A stretch of 64,000 bases of DNA from Sweltsa coloradensis (Eukaryota; Arthropoda; Insecta; Plecoptera; Chloroperlidae), in NCBI GenBank assembly GCA_024449915.1, contig JAMZAV010000005.1, forward strand, positions 124,001-188,000. The letters are read 5' to 3'. Shown here piece after piece: positions 1-13,490 of this stretch. Each line of letters starts with the position of its first letter. Within the stretch, counting starts at the first letter, position 1. The notes beneath the pieces are model-generated. The model was given only the letters and a program-made list of their open reading frames with translations, was not told the origin of the DNA and made no database searches. Made by a program: the position numbers and the translations under genes.

Positions 1-2715
1 TCATGACAATCATCAATGGCAAATAAAACTCTATGTTTCAACTCAGTGAGTCAACACATTCAACACGCGGTGCAGCAGAGCGTACACGAGGACTCGGTCT
101 GCTAGTTGTGAGCTAGGGAAAGATGAATCAAACCTTTCGTGTGATGTGATGTTAGACGGGAATTTAATTCAACATTACATGAAGGTTTCAACAATGGCCA
201 GAGAAATACAAACCACTGTTCTTCTGTTCATCGCAAAATATTAGTTTAAAATTTTCTATCAACATTTTCATAATTAATTATTTATTTCGATTTTTTTATT
301 TTCCTATAGTGTTTACTTTAAATAAAACATTCGAGTACGATATTTTCAATATACGTTTTAATGAATCAAAGTGATTTGTGTTTTATTATGGTGTAGAGAA
401 GGACAATAATATGATTGTAGTTGAAGAAAAGCCTACATTGTTAACTTCATTTTTTTTAAAATTACAGTAGTACTACTAGAAAAAATCTTTGACTAAAAGG
501 ACAGCTCGACGTTTTTAGAAAGAGTCAAACACTACATGTGTCAAAGTTCGTCCAGAAACGGCATAAAGTTGCAGACAGGTCATAAAGTGACCACTCCAAC
601 AAACAATTCCAGACACCCGTTTGCCCTTTATTTATTTTACATCTCTATAAAGATCCCTCAATTCCTTCTCACCACCCTTTTTTCAGTTCAGCTCACGAGT
701 ACACAATCGCTCAGACAGCCAGCTCTCAGAAACATCAACCACACTAAAAATATCGACAAGTTAAAGGAGTCTTCGATGGCCCGTAGCATTTTCTGATGAT
801 TGGTTCTGTTTGATCCCGGCGAACTGACCCTTGTAGTATTGTCTTTTAAAGACAGCCCTGGGGCGACGCAAGCCAAAGCCCTCAGAGACCAGAAGTCAAA
901 GAGAAGCACACACACACACAAAGAAAGTACGATCGATCTGGACTGGACAATACCCATCATATTATTGCGACATGACAGCATGTATAGCTGTGATAGGTAT
1001 TATAGTGTGGGGGTGATATAGGATCTCGAGATCCGAGCTCATGATGGATCTACTTAGTGCAAGCACTGGACACGTGAAGAATTGGAAAGTTAAAAAAACC
1101 GTAACCAGAAGGTGTCCATATAAGTATTACATTTGAATATTTATTTTAATAATAAATGATTGATAAAATAAAGACGTTATCGTATGAAAGGCATAAATTA
1201 ATATGGCATTACAAACATATTTAGAGAAAATAAGAAAGGTTATTTCGTTTTTCCACGTCTTTATGTAAACTGTATAAAAAAACTTGGACAATTTGTGGTA
1301 TTGATATATAAATAATTGGAATTTGGTTACACATTTTTAAAGTGTTTTAAATCACATTGGAAGTAAAGAGGAAACTAGTAATAAATAATTAATTTCACGA
1401 TATCAAAAACTTAATTCAAAATTATTTTTGAAGGTACAATTGCGGGAAAAAACTCATAAATATAATCCGCGTTTAAAAAATATCACGTAGTGAATTAGTG
1501 ATTTAACAAAAAAAAAAACCATCCTTTCAGGTTAAGTCGTTATTTTAAGAGTGTTTCCGCGAGCCCTCAAACTATGGGACGTGTCCATTCAAGCCCTGTA
1601 ATGGATCATCCTGCTACCGCCTGATATTATAAAGGACAAGGGGTCGTGCGGTGTACGGGGGAACTGGGAGTGGAAAAAATTAATAACAATTCCAGGCTGT
1701 CGCGAATTGTGATGTATGTTCGATATTACAAGAGTTTCCCCCTCCCCTGTCCAAGTACAATCAAGATTAAGTCGGGTGGGGTCAATCGCAGCCAAGTTTC
1801 ATAGTGAGATGTTTTAAAGTAGGGTTTGACAGGTCGGGAGGGACAGGCGACAAGCTGTGCAGAAAAACAAATCATGATGATGATCAAAGAAAAAACGTTT
1901 ATCTGGACAAAAAAGAAAAATTAATTACCTCCTCATGGACATGAAAACTTATTTTACACTAGAAATTGTCTTCCAATTACAAATTAAAGAGTTACCCTAT
2001 TAAAATTAAGTTCTTATCGAGGTAATCTTGGTCTTGGTGGTAATTTAATTTGTGTTCCATAAATGTATTTTACATTGGTAGCCGTTCTTTGTTACTACGT
2101 TCGTAATAAAATTTAAAAATAAAACACATCGTTCATCTATCGCTGTTCGTAAGCATTGACAAAGCGGTTCAAGATTATTTCAGTGGTACGCGTCGAAGAT
2201 ACGCAGAGCTTTCTTGAAATCCCACAGAATCACAATTTAACACTGACTGTATATGAAGCAAAAGTCAAGTTCATTATCATGCAAAGTATCGACACACACT
2301 CCACGATTTCCTTTTATCCCGTTGTAAAAAGCGGAGAAAACATTTTTGTTGAATAAAAGGCAGCTCCGTGTTTTACACTCATCCATTTTATTTCCGGCAA
2401 TCTCATCTGGATGAAGAGGCCAGAAGAGCATAAACGTTCAAATTCCGTGTTTAAATGACATACGATTTATCTAATCGCACACGCGTGAATATGATAAAAA
2501 TGCTATTCTGACAGTTGATATTAATTCGTTCAATGGTGGGTTCACTTTCAGTGAGGCATGCGGGTAACCGCAGCTTGTTGGAGCCTATAGGGGCTGCCGT
2601 TCACTGTTCTCACTTGCATTGATCAAATTTGTCATCTAAAGTTGGACGAATGTAAAACCACGACCTCTAACCTCATTGACAAGCTTACTGTCATTAATCC
2701 TTCAGACAGGGCGAA

Positions 2716-2718
<3 letters not shown>
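1..2718. other. Clean AT-rich non-coding stretch, no gene recognised
   Basis: Only short open frames with no recognisable domain occur here on either strand. The stretch contains AT-rich low-complexity runs and a short (CA)n at about 906-920. A possible promoter near 646-690 is listed separately. I see no exon with convincing acceptor and donor sites. It is probably intergenic or intronic DNA. Confidence 0.6.
640..700 (+). promoter_or_regulatory. Possible TATA plus arthropod-type initiator promoter
   Basis: TATAAAG lies at 646-652, and TCAGTT, which fits the arthropod initiator pattern TCAGT, lies at 683-688. The initiator A would be at 685. TATA to start is about 39 bp, longer than the usual ~30, so the fit is imperfect. 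The sequence downstream (690-775) is C/A-rich and lacks ATG until ATGGCCCG at 776, which resembles an insect 5' leader. That ATG opens only six codons before a stop, and no nearby donor site rescues it. This may be a real core promoter with a missed first intron, a relic, or chance. Confidence 0.22.

Positions 2719-2746
<28 letters not shown>
2719..2746. repeat. (CT)14 microsatellite
   Basis: There is a perfect run of 14 CT dinucleotides, read as GA on the other strand. It lies in non-coding sequence with no other sign of function. Confidence 0.95.
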
Positions 2747-2749
<3 letters not shown>

Positions 2750-2820
2750 GGGTCGGTCAAATCTTCTCTCTCTTGAATTATTGAAAAAACATCAAACAAA
2801 CCAATATAACCAGAAGAATC

Positions 2821-3025
2821 CGGGTCCATTAACTTGGCTCAACCACCAATGAAATTTTGACTTGCGATATGCTGTGAATTTTGCACAATTTTGCACAACC
2901 AATGTCGATTTTTGCACAGGCAACACAAAAAACTTACGACAACTTCATTTTGGCTGAGCCAAGTTAATGCTAGAACAACCAAAATGGATGTTCATGTCAA
3001 AACCTATGCCATATTTTTGCACACT
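2821..3025 (-). repeat. Dispersed TTGCAC-rich element, one unit, inverted relative to 28,690-29,104
   Basis: The sequence starts at CGGGTCCATTAACTTGG and runs through repeated TTTTGCACA and GCACAACC words, then a GGCTGAGCCAAGTTAATG segment. The same content appears in reverse orientation at 28,690-29,104, where the matching end reads GTTAATGGACCCG (ends 29,104). Beyond that end the two flanks differ, which supports a real element boundary at 2,821. This copy carries about one ~140-bp unit and is cut off by the SINE that begins near 3,026. No open frame is present, so it is a non-autonomous repeat of unknown class. Confidence 0.75.
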
Positions 3026-3245
3026 TTTTGTATTCGGGAGGTTCTGGGTTCGAATCCCGTCAAGACTGGCAATCCTGACTGAAGTTTTTATGAGGTTTTC
3101 CTCAGTCGTTAATGCGAATGCAAGGGATTGAGTCCTCTTAAACAGCCCTCGGACATCCCTTCAATCGTCCTATCCGCAATATTCCTAGTTCACAGCGGTT
3201 AAATCTGACAGCAGGTATCCTACAAAAATGTATGTAATGTATTAG
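3026..3245 (+). mobile_element. tRNA-derived SINE copy
   Basis: A pol-III B box, GGTTCGAATCC, lies at 3,047-3,057 in a TGGGTTCGAATCCCGTCA context typical of the T arm of a tRNA head. A ~170-bp body follows and ends in a short A/T-rich ATGTATGTAATGTATTAG tail. The A box is not clear, so the 5' end is probably truncated where it meets the TTGCAC element at about 3,025. SINEs of this design are common in insects, are transcribed by pol III and depend on LINE enzymes. Family assignment needs a repeat library. Confidence 0.65.
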
Positions 3246-4110
3246 ATTCAATTCGATCGCATTTATTAATTACATTTAAATGGTCGCTGAGACTAGACTG
3301 GCTGTTATACCATTACACTACCTCCTATTATAGGCCTACAATCTTATAATAAAAATATGTAATTTTGAGAGACCACATTTTAATGAATTCAACCATGAAT
3401 ACTAAGCCTTAAAAAAGTTATCAATATTCTCACATTTGGCCTAAAGGCCAGCCAGAGAAACTTTCTGAGCAGATTCCCACTTGTTTTTAATTTGAATTTC
3501 ACTAGGGGCCTAGATGTAAAGTGGAAGCGGTGATGTATTCCAGTTAATAAATAAATACATCTAAGAAAATGTCATACAAGTATGAACACAGATAAATGTA
3601 TGAACAAGTGTATGAGGGGGCTTAAGAAGTAGGGGATGTTTATTGGGATAATAACACATTCGAGCCTATCTCTAAGCTATACGACTTGCTTTCAAAGAGA
3701 CGTAAATGTTTTATGTACACATTTAATTTATGTTAGTCACATTTCCACTGCTTTATGTTCCTACAACCACAAAACACAGTACGTAGCGCTCGAGCCAACA
3801 TTGTCGGTGAATCTAATTATGTACAGGCTATAAGTTGCTCAAGTCGTGAAGATTTAATACCAGTCTCTTGAATTTACTAACAAAAGTATTGAACGTGTTA
3901 TCGAAAGGGCTAACTACAGTTTTTTTCAGTGTGATTTACGTATTGTGACTGGTCAATTTTTCTCTTCAAATCAGAGAGAATTGAATAGTTTTCTCTGATC
4001 AGTCCACTGACAGTGACAGGCAGTGTCAATATTTGGTTCGTGGTCATGCGTCTATAATGAGTTTAAATTAGGTACTGGAGTCAGTGTTGTTAAATTAAAA
4101 ATATAATTTT
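3246..4110. other. Clean AT-rich non-coding stretch
   Basis: I see no gene. The sequence becomes T-rich after about 4,085 and its quality changes near 4,110. A small imperfect inverted repeat (ATCAGAGA / TCTCTGAT) lies near 3,970-4,000 and is probably incidental. Confidence 0.55.
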
Positions 4111-7100
4111 TTTTCTTTTATTATTATTTTCAAATTTTTTTTAAAAATCGGTGACATCCCCCATTCTAAAAAAGTGTATCTGTCGGTAAAAGGGCATAAA
4201 ATTTGAACGTTATAAAGCTAAACAGATGGCATTTTGGGTATTTGTGGGTGGTGCATTCTTTATTTAATCAGTGATTTGGGCCCCGGGTTTTAAAACCGGG
4301 GGGAAAAACCCCAATAAAGAAGCCCCGAAAAGGGGTAACACACGTCACCTTTGCATAGGGTTTCCCAACCTGCCGCTCGTTACTCAATCAACATCTACCC
4401 TTTCCGGGGGAAGGGGGCGCCAGAATCCCCAAATCAAGCCCTACGGGTGACTCTGATTTAAACCCAGTCAATAAGGTAAGACTTCCCTTTCCCTTTTTTA
4501 AAAATAAGGGAAACCGTACATCTAACTCCATTTTAACTTCAGCGGGTATTATTTAGTACTTAGAACGTAAAAATTCCCCTCAATTAACACGAGGTAGGCT
4601 TTAAGGTTCACGAGCGGCCATTTTGTTTTTGCCTTGGGATTTTTTTTTTCGAATGGGTTTTTTAGGGAAAGTCCAATTCATTTAACTGTAAGTGAAAAAT
4701 AATAATACCTATGCTCATGTAAAACCACGATAATCCCCGTTTAAATGTATTTATTGTTAAATAAAGAATATAAACACTAGTCATGTTTTTTCACCGTAAA
4801 GGGGCCTCGCTTTTTTTCCCTTTATCCAAAACCCTTTAAAATTTATTAATTATTTCGCGCGTTCAACAGTTTTCAACAGGGGGGCTAATAGTTGTAAAAA
4901 GTCAAAAATAGAATTGGGCCCCTTCCCGTAATTGAAAAGCCGCACCCAAATTTAAATTCACGTAAAAAAACTCTTCTGCATTCAAAAGGGTCCTCTTGAT
5001 ATGGCGGGTTTCCACGTTTCGAATCCCACACCCGACATTTCTAGATAAGTTTTTTTCAAGACGTTCACAACTGTTAAAAATATTCCAAACCCGGGGGGGT
5101 TATTCGGATGCAAAACCCCGGGCTACACACGTAACACTGGGCTTTTCCCTATTTTTACATTATATTCTTTTGTTTCATTATTTCCGTTCTTCAGAAAATC
5201 TTTTCCTTTGGAAGCCTTTTTCTCTCCCCTTTTTCCCCCCAATTACAAAAAATAAGAGTTAAATAAAAAAGTAAACGCAAACACCCACTATTTTGGGAGA
5301 AGTACACTAGGGAAATTTTGGTATCGTATCCTAAAACACAAAACCCCAGTCGCTGGGTTTTCTGCACGGAAACTGAAATCTGACCCCTTTTGATAACCCC
5401 GGCCTATCTCGATCCAATCCAAACACAAGCGAAATCGCACTATGTACGCAACAGCGGGTTTTTTTTACTGTAAACGAAACACTTAAAATTTCGATGGGGA
5501 TAGTAAAAAAAAAAAATAATTTGTGGGCCTATTTTGGGAGAAAGGTGAGATTTGAATTCCCAGTGAGCCCACATCCACGAGGGGAACACATTATTGTGGG
5601 TTTCAGTTTGTTTTTTAAAAGGAAGGGTAGAATGCAGTCGAGTAAACGGGGGTTTTTGGGTTATTGTGTTTTTCTCAAGATCCCTTACTGTTTCATGCTT
5701 GTTGATATTACCGAGTGAAGTTTGGGATCGTGTCCCAGATCACAGTCTCGATTCCCCAATTCGTTAGATTGGGAAAGTGTAGTGGGACATTACCAACTCG
5801 ATAAGTATGTTTTTTTTTAGGGCCTTAAAATTTACAAGAAATTGTTTTTTTGTGGTTTTTATCGCCATTCCCTTTTCCTGTATTGTGTTTTTTATTAAAA
5901 CGTTTCTGCGTTTTGTTATATACAATTTTAAACTTTTGTGTTTAAAAATGTATGTTTCCTTACTTCCGGAAGGCCTAAGCCTGGTGAAAATTGTAAATTG
6001 TGTGACTTTTTTGCTGTTCGTGCCCTTAAAACCCTTTAATTTTGTTTTAAAAAATTTCTTTTGGGTGTTAGATTAGCCACTATAGTTTTTTTTGGGTCTC
6101 AAACTGTTTTGTGAACATTTTTTTGTTGTTTTTACCCACGAGATCATAAACCGATACTGCAAAACGGGGAAAATTTTTTCGATAAATTTTTAAGTTATTA
6201 AGCATACATGTATTTTGCTTGCAGTGATATTTTTAAATCTTTTTTTACCCCGGGTTTGGGGGCGGTCGTAAAAGTGAATTTGTTTAATTTTTGGGGGCAA
6301 GTAAAGGGGATTTTTTTTGTCGTCATGAAGTTTTGACAGTCGACTCGTATGGGGGGGGGGCTTCACGTGACGCTGGGGTTTTTAGTTTTTTTTGAGAATC
6401 GGGGCCCAAGGGAAAAGGGCCCCAAATCAGTTCGCGCGGGGGAGGGGCACACAACTCAGTCAACTCAATCACAGCACCTACTACAAAACTTGTCAGATCT
6501 TTCAGTGCGCAGTGTCAATGAATAATGTTTGTGTTGATTTTTGGTTTTTTCGTCGGGTCGTGCGTCAACATATTATTATTTTTTTAAAATATTTAAATTT
6601 TAAAATTTGAAGGTTAGTTGGGTTTTTATCAAACGTAAAATTTTTTTTTTAAACAGGATGAAAACTTTGCTTCTACTTGTTCGGAGAGGAGTCGAAAGAG
6701 GTGGACTGAATTATTTTAAAAGGGCAATTGAAACATGAAACATTCAAAATTTTCCATTCGGGGTAGTATAAAATGATTTTTTTAAGTAAAAAAAAGTTTA
6801 TTTTAAATGGATGCCCCTTTTACTGATTTTTAGTGCATAAACCCCAATTTTCCCCAAATACAACATGGGGCAGTGGGAGTCCCCCATCGCTAGGTCTGTC
6901 CAGCACTGGCCTTTTCCCGTTTTTTCATCTCTCTCACACATGTGATAGCCTGATGGGGTAATATAATTGTATATATGAATTTATTACAAAATTAAATTTA
7001 AATTTTTACGTATCCTTTTCCCTTTATAAAATAATTCAGTCTTTTCCCCACATCCCCCTAATGCCCATCGTCTTGGTTTTTTTTTAGTGCATGTTTGCTT

Positions 7101-10100
7101 AAATATCAACTTCACCCAAAAAAAATTTAATTCATGGAAAAAATTAGCCACCTTTTTAAAAAGGTCATGCATTGCGTCACAAGCCCTACTTTGACACCCG
7201 GGGGTTAATTGGTGAATCACCGTCTCGGGGCCCGTCGGGGGTCTACACTGCCGCGGGTCGCGACTATTTTGTTATGGGGGGGTTTTCTACAAACCTAATC
7301 AAGGGGAAGGGCCCCCAAGGGTTTTTTATTATTAAAATTTGAATCGTTATTTTGAAAACTGCCTTTGACCTTTATCACGATGCTTTCGTTTTCAGTGGCG
7401 TCAATTTCCCGGAATGTAATAAAGGTATGTCTTGACACGTTTTTGTAATATGCCTTTTATAATTAAATTTTTGCCCTTTATACACAAATTTGTTGTACGT
7501 TTTTGGGCCTTGTTTGTTTCGCTCAGGGAGGAATTTTATTTTTTATTTTATAGCCTAGTGTTCCTATAATAAATAATCAAAACAGCAAACTTTTTTTTCC
7601 CATCAAAATCAAACCCCCAGGGAAAATGTTGGTGAACAAAAAATTACTTTTGTATTTTAGTCATACCCCCCCAAACCCCAAATAATTTTTTTTACAGTAT
7701 GACTTTAAATTCAAAGCGGCCCGGGGCCCAAACCCTCCCAACTAGGATCGTTTTTTGAAATAGGAATTTTAGAACAAATTTCCCCTTTTTTGGAAAACCC
7801 TACTAGATAAACCCTTTTAGACAAATAACCTTTTTTTCCCTCCACCAATACATGAGCACTGGACTTTGGGTTGATTGGTCTTTTAATGATTAAATACTCG
7901 CCGCCCTTTTAAAATCGCATGAATTGTGCTTCAAATTTGGTGTTGAATAAATCACTTTCCCTTTTTTTAAATGAAGGTTTGCCCGTTGAACGTTTTTTTG
8001 AATTTTTGTTTTTAAATTTGGGTTTAAAGTCGCGCAACTGTAAATGTTCGCCCTATGGGGGAATGTGGGGTACAGACACTTTCGGGGCCCGGGATCTGGG
8101 CCACAGACAAGTAAAAGGGAAGGTTTAAAGTTTTTTTACAAGTAAATTTGTACTAAATGGTGTTTTTTTTTTTTTTACCCCCTTATAATACGAAAAGCAT
8201 GATCTTGCAGCTTGAAATTTTAAAAGTCCCCGTTTTTTTGGGGTACTCTGCCTGCCATCCCATGCCCGATATGCATTTATTTTAGAATTTATTCAGCCTC
8301 CCAAAAGCCCTGTACTATTTTTTATGATCTTGTTTGGAAAAAAATATTTTTAGTAAAAAATATTAGTGAATTGTCGAGTCCAAAAATTTTTTTGGGCCAT
8401 GTAAGTTTGTAATAGAACAGAGGCTAATTTTTTATTTTTTTTTGACTTTTCCCGTAAGAAACCAGCCCGGGGACAACTCCCCCAATTTAGGGGATTATAT
8501 CGGATTGTGTTTTTTGTCCACAGTCCTTTGTAAACGTGGGACTTTCCCGGTACAACGGGGAAAACCCCAGTGATGATGTCACTTTTTGTACTTTGTAGTT
8601 TTGGGGTGTCGCGAGTCCCCCCGCACTAGTCCACACACCAAGGACAGGGTACGTGGGGCCCGGGGTTTTGGGGGGGGCCCCCCCCCCTTTTTTTAACCCC
8701 TTGGGATTCGGGTTTCCCCGGGATAGGCCTCCCTGATATCACAAAAAAATAGATGATTTTGATGTTTATTAAATTTACTTGTTAAAATAAAAAAATGATA
8801 TTCTGAATCTTTGATTTTGCAGCACGGAGGCTCCAAGTTTGGGTTTGGGTTCCCATTCAAACCCACAAAATTTTTTAGAAACCTGGGCGTGGTCGGGGTG
8901 TGACTCCCTTTGCCCTGAAACATACGAATACCGCTGGCTATAGAAAATGGAGGGAAACAAAAGCTAGTAAAAAACCGCTTCTTTTCTGCTCGGTTTTTCC
9001 CGGGTTAGTGGAGGAACCTATATGACTGTCAAGGTTTTGGGTTGTCCTTTGGGGTTGGGACGTTAAGCCTTTGGGGCCCCCTTGGTACTTTTCAAAGGAT
9101 TTGGGGCTTCGTCCCTTTCCCGGGGTTTTTCCCCTCCCCCCTTCTGTTCATACTTAAAAAATCGTCTTTTTTCACCCTCTTTCGTCTGGGGAATGCCAAA
9201 TTTCCATTAATTGAGACGTTGAGCAATGCCCAAATTTCACCAATCAATAAATCAACATATGAAAGTGCGAAGACTTACTTATTAAAAAAATAAGAAATTG
9301 GGACTACACCAATTTGGGGGGGGGACATGAGTTCAAACCCGAAAAGGGGGTGAATTTTGGTTCTGCCCCCAAGGGAAACGTTTTCCCTTAAAAATTACCG
9401 CAAAAAATAACAAAATTTAATAAAAAATTAACTTTTTACATATAAAATTTGAAAAATATCCATAAAAAAATAAATTAACATTTATAAAATTTTTATTTTA
9501 TTCGTTTTTCGGGGTAAATTAAATTGGGGGGTGAAGATTACAAATCAAATTTGGGGGGTAAGTTACCCCTCAGGAAACACTCGTCCCTTTGTCAAAAAAA
9601 ATACCCTCCCTCTTGTTTACAAAATCAAACCTTGACTGTTTGATGAACTCAAAGTGATGATGGAAAGTTTTTTTTCCCCCCGTATTTTTTTCATTTTTCC
9701 ATGAGTCATGTGATTTCGATTTTTGGGACTTTTTTTTAAAAACCAGAGCTACAAAATTTAAAACACTACATCATTCATTTTATTATTTTTTTTTTAATTT
9801 TTTTCGGTATTTTGTACCGGGTTTTTTGCACCGCCAACAAAAACTTTTTCGCAGGAAAAACCAAATTTTTTAAAAACAATTTTTTCTTCTTCATCACCTC
9901 TAGAAACCCATTAAAAATTATGCCCCAAAAAAACCAACTCCCTACTTGAATGGTGGGCTTGGGCAAATTTGGGATTTTTAAAAATTTTTGAGAGGCAATT
10001 TTTGCCGTGGGGCCGATCGGAAAAAAAATAAAAAAAAATTTTTAAATTTTTTTAAAAAGAGCCGGGTTTTAAAAGACATTCTTATTTTTTTCTAAATTGG

Positions 10101-10690
10101 TAGCAATTTTGAGATAATAGAAAAAACGGGTTTCGAATATATTAAAAACCCACAATCTTTCCCCGTTTAAATTTTTTGGGCCTTTGTTTAAAAACACCAA
10201 AGTAATTTTTAAACCTTTTTAAAAAAAACCAAAACTTTCGGGTCGTCTGTTTAAATGGGGAGGGAATTTTTTTGTCTTTAAAGAGGAGAATAAATGGGGG
10301 TGTTTTTCCCCAAAAAAAAAAAAAACAAGAGAAAAAATATATAAGCGGGCTACAGAACATTCTCAATCTTTAAAAAAATTGGGGGAACATGATTTTCATT
10401 GCGATGGTTATGACTGAGTGTCTTCGTTTCTTTTCGACTCTTTTGAAAACAATGTTATTCGGGAGGGTTAACTTTCTAAGTGGGTGAGAAACATCAAAAA
10501 AATCCATGCCCTTACGGGGTTCGTTAAAAACGTCCCCTTTTGAAAATTTTCTCAAAAATAAGTTTTTTAAATCTAATTTTTTTATAAAATGCACTTAAGT
10601 GTTTTTTAAAGGCTATTTTCACTTTTTCCTACAGCCAAAACATTGTGTTTTCCGGCAATCTGCGGCCTAAATTGTGAAAAAATAGCACGT
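4111..10690. other. First part of low-quality block, nothing identifiable
   Basis: No repeat period, RNA gene or exon could be recognised. Short tRNA-like T-arm words such as TTTCGAATCCCACAC (about 5,018-5,032) may mark degraded SINEs. All open frames here are short, low in complexity and shaped by poly-T and poly-A runs. Confidence 0.6.
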
Positions 10691-10705
10691 TTTTCCCTTT
10701 TACAG

Positions 10706-11048
10706 CAAAAAACCACAAACGATCGCATTAAATTTGGTGACTTCAAGGAAGAGGAAACAATGGCTGTCGTCGAAAAAGAAGACCCCGCGCAGGGCCCCAA
10801 GTGACGACACCGGGGGAAACCCCGGCCCGTGTGTACCGGATGCCCATGTGGGGGGCGGGTGACCCCCTTTTGTCTTTCCGGGTTTTCCGGGGAAGTTTCT
10901 GAAGTTGCTCTTTGTCAGCGGTTGTTTTTGCTGCTCGAGGCTCGCGGGCCTCGGGGGCCCAGTCCACTCCGTCCCCCTTTTGCCCCGGTTTGGCCGCTCC
11001 CTTCGCCCAATTTTGAGAACTTTTGAGGAGGAGACTTCGGGGGAACAT
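10706..11048 (+). other. Array unit 1, exon-like block
   Basis: The acceptor-like context is CCCTTTTACAG ending at 10,705. The block ends GGGAACAT before GTAATTTTT at 11,049. Its 3' part includes GAGGAGGAGACTTCG. The minus strand is also open for 175 codons across this unit, but the splice-like signals are on the plus strand. Confidence 0.55.
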
Positions 11049-11493
11049 GTAATTTTTAACTTGAGACATTTTATAAAAATACGCCCCCAATTGGGGCTGT
11101 TTTTACACAATTCCCGCGTCATTGTCTCCGTCAATAACAATTTATAAAAATTTTTGGGGGCACTCTTATGAATAACATTTTTTGGTGGAAAAGGAAAGAT
11201 GTTTAAAAAAACACTAAAGTCTAGCAAGCTCGGGTATCACTGTTTAATGTCCTGTATAATGGGCCGAAAACCCCCCCCCACTCAACCCGACTATTTCAAA
11301 CTGAGTTTTGTTTATTAATTTATTTTTGTTATTGACATAAAATTGTTTTTTCCCCCAAAATTAACTGTTTAGCCATTTCACCATTTAGAGTTTGACACAC
11401 CTGTTTGGTCTCTCTTTTTAAATTTTTAAATGCATATGAAAAATTTCCCTCTTTAAAATTGTTTTAATAAAAGCGCTTTTGTTCTTTTTACAG

Positions 11494-11856
11494 CAAAAAC
11501 CCAAAACCAAACAGAAATCGAAATTGGGGGGAAGATGGGGGACTTAAAGGAAGAGGAACAAGATGGTTGTCGTCGCAAAAAGACACGCGCAGGGCCAAAG
11601 TGACGCCCACCTTTGGCAAGCAGGCCCTTTGGGGTCCCGGGATGTCAGGGGTTTTCGGGTGCCCCCCCCCCCTCTTGTTTTGGGCCCGAGGTTCCTGGGG
11701 CTTCTGTATATTTTGCTCTTTGGCAGGGGGATTGTCTGGCTGCTCGAGGCTCGTCGGGCCCCCTCTGGTGGCCAGTCCACTCGTCCTCTAGCCCCGGTGG
11801 CCGCTCACTTGGGGTAAAAAAAATTTGGAACTTTGAGGGGGAGATTTTCGGAACAT
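11494..11856 (+). other. Array unit 2, exon-like block
   Basis: The acceptor-like context is GTTCTTTTTACAG ending at 11,493. The donor-like GTAAGTTTACTT starts at 11,857. This unit has one of the best-preserved donors. The block is about 363 nt. Confidence 0.6.
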
Positions 11857-12304
11857 GTAAGTTTACTTGTGACAGTAATAAATACGCACCAATTCGGGCT
11901 AATTTACCCCAATTACCGCGTCCATTGCCCTCCGTAAATTTCCCAATTAATAAAAATTAATTGTGGCACTCATTATGTTTAAATTTGTTTGGTGGGGGAA
12001 GGAAAGATGATAAAGAAAGAAACACGAGTTAGCAAGCTCAGTATCTACTTTTTTATGTCCTGTATAAGGGCCCCGAAAACCACCACTAAAACCCGCATAT
12101 TTCAAACGGGTTTTTGATTTTTAAAATATTTTTTTTGTTTTTTACATACAATTTTTATTTTTTTCCCAATTAACTGTTTACCCACCTCACCATTTAGATT
12201 TTTGACACACTCTGTTTGTTTTCCTTCTTTAAATTTTTTTATGCGTATTTAAAAATTTTCCTTTTGAATTGTGTAATACAAGCGCTTTTTTTTTCTTTTA
12301 AAAG

Positions 12305-12654
12305 CTAAAAACCCCAATAAACACATTGAAATTGAGATGGTATTTAAAGGAAGGGGAAAAAGATGGCTTTTCTTTCGCAAAGAAAAACCCCCGCAGGCCC
12401 AAATGACGACACCGTGGCAAGCGGCCCGTGTGTACCGGTTTCCCAGTGTGTGGGGGTTTGCCCCCCTCTTGCCCCTTGCCCGGGGTTTCCCGGGGAAAGT
12501 TTTTCTGTATGTTGCTCTTGTCACCGGATTGTCCGGGCGCTCGGGGCTCGCCCGGGCCCCTCGGGTGGGCCAGCCCCCCTCGCCCTCTAGCCCCGGGTGG
12601 GCCGCTCACTTCGTCAACATTGAGAACTTTGAGGGGGAGACTTTTCGAGAACAT
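12305..12654 (+). other. Array unit 3, exon-like block
   Basis: The acceptor is degraded (TTCTTTTAAAAG instead of a CAG). The end reads CGAGAACAT before GTAATTTTTAC at 12,655. Words shared with the other units include AGTGTGTGGGGG, GGGGCTCG, and CTTCGTCAACATTGAGAAC at about 12,609-12,627. Confidence 0.55.
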
Positions 12655-13102
12655 GTAATTTTTACTTGATGACATTTTCTAATAAATACGCCCCAAATTT
12701 TCGGGCTGATTTACCAATTACCGCGTCTTTTGCCCTCCGTCAATAACAAAAATTAAAAACTAATTGGGGCCTCATTATGTTTAACTTTTTTGTTTGGTGG
12801 AGGAAGGAGAAAGATGTTTAGAAAGAAACCCCGAGTCTAGAAAGCTCCAGTATCTACTGTTTAATGTCCTGTATAATGGCCAAAACCACCACTAAACCCC
12901 GACATAGTTAAAATTTGATTTTTTGATTTTTTTAATATTTTTTTGTTATTGACATACAATTCTATTTTCCAATTAACTGTTTAGCCCCCTTTCACCTTTT
13001 TAAGTTTGACACACTCTCCCTGTCTCTTTTTCTTTAAATTTTTTGCAGTATTTAAAAATTTCCCTTTGAATTGTGTAATACAAGGCTTTTGTTCTGTTAC
13101 AG

Positions 13103-13490
13103 CTGAAAACCACGAACGCATCGCATTGAGATGGTGATTTCCCAAGGAAGGGGAAACAATTTTGGCTTTTCGTGGGGCAAAAAAGGCCCCCCAGGGCCCA
13201 AGTGACGACCCCGTGGCAAGCGGGTTTTCCCGGGTTTTACCGGGGGAAAAATTTTCCCTTGGGGTTGGGGGTTTTTGTTTTTTTCCTTGTCGGGCCCCGA
13301 GGTTTTCCCTTGGGCCCCTTCTTTAGTTGGGGGCCCTTTGTCACGGGAAAATTTTGGGGTTTGAAAAGCTTTTGGGTTTTTTGGGCCTTTTACCCCAATC
13401 CCTTTTTTAACTTCCTTAGTCTCCGGTCCCTTAACTTTTTTTCCCCTTTTGAGAACTTTTGGGGGGGAAAGGAGAAATTTAAAAGAACAG
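13103..13490 (+). other. Array unit 4, exon-like block, poorly preserved 3' half
   Basis: The 5' side is good: GTTCTGTTACAG ends at 13,102, followed by CTGAAAACCACGAACGCATC. After about 13,220 the sequence dissolves into homopolymers. The 3' boundary near 13,490 (AAAAGAACAGGG) is only inferred from the other units. Confidence 0.45.

Noticed and set aside
10700..11227. 175-codon minus-strand open frame, the longest in the window
   Set aside because: It lies in the low-quality block over array unit 1. The matching frame in other units is broken, its composition is shaped by homopolymers, and the splice-like signals are on the other strand.
12298..12675. 125-codon minus-strand frame over array unit 3
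   Set aside because: Same reasoning as for unit 1. It depends on indels and base errors and is not shared by better-preserved units.
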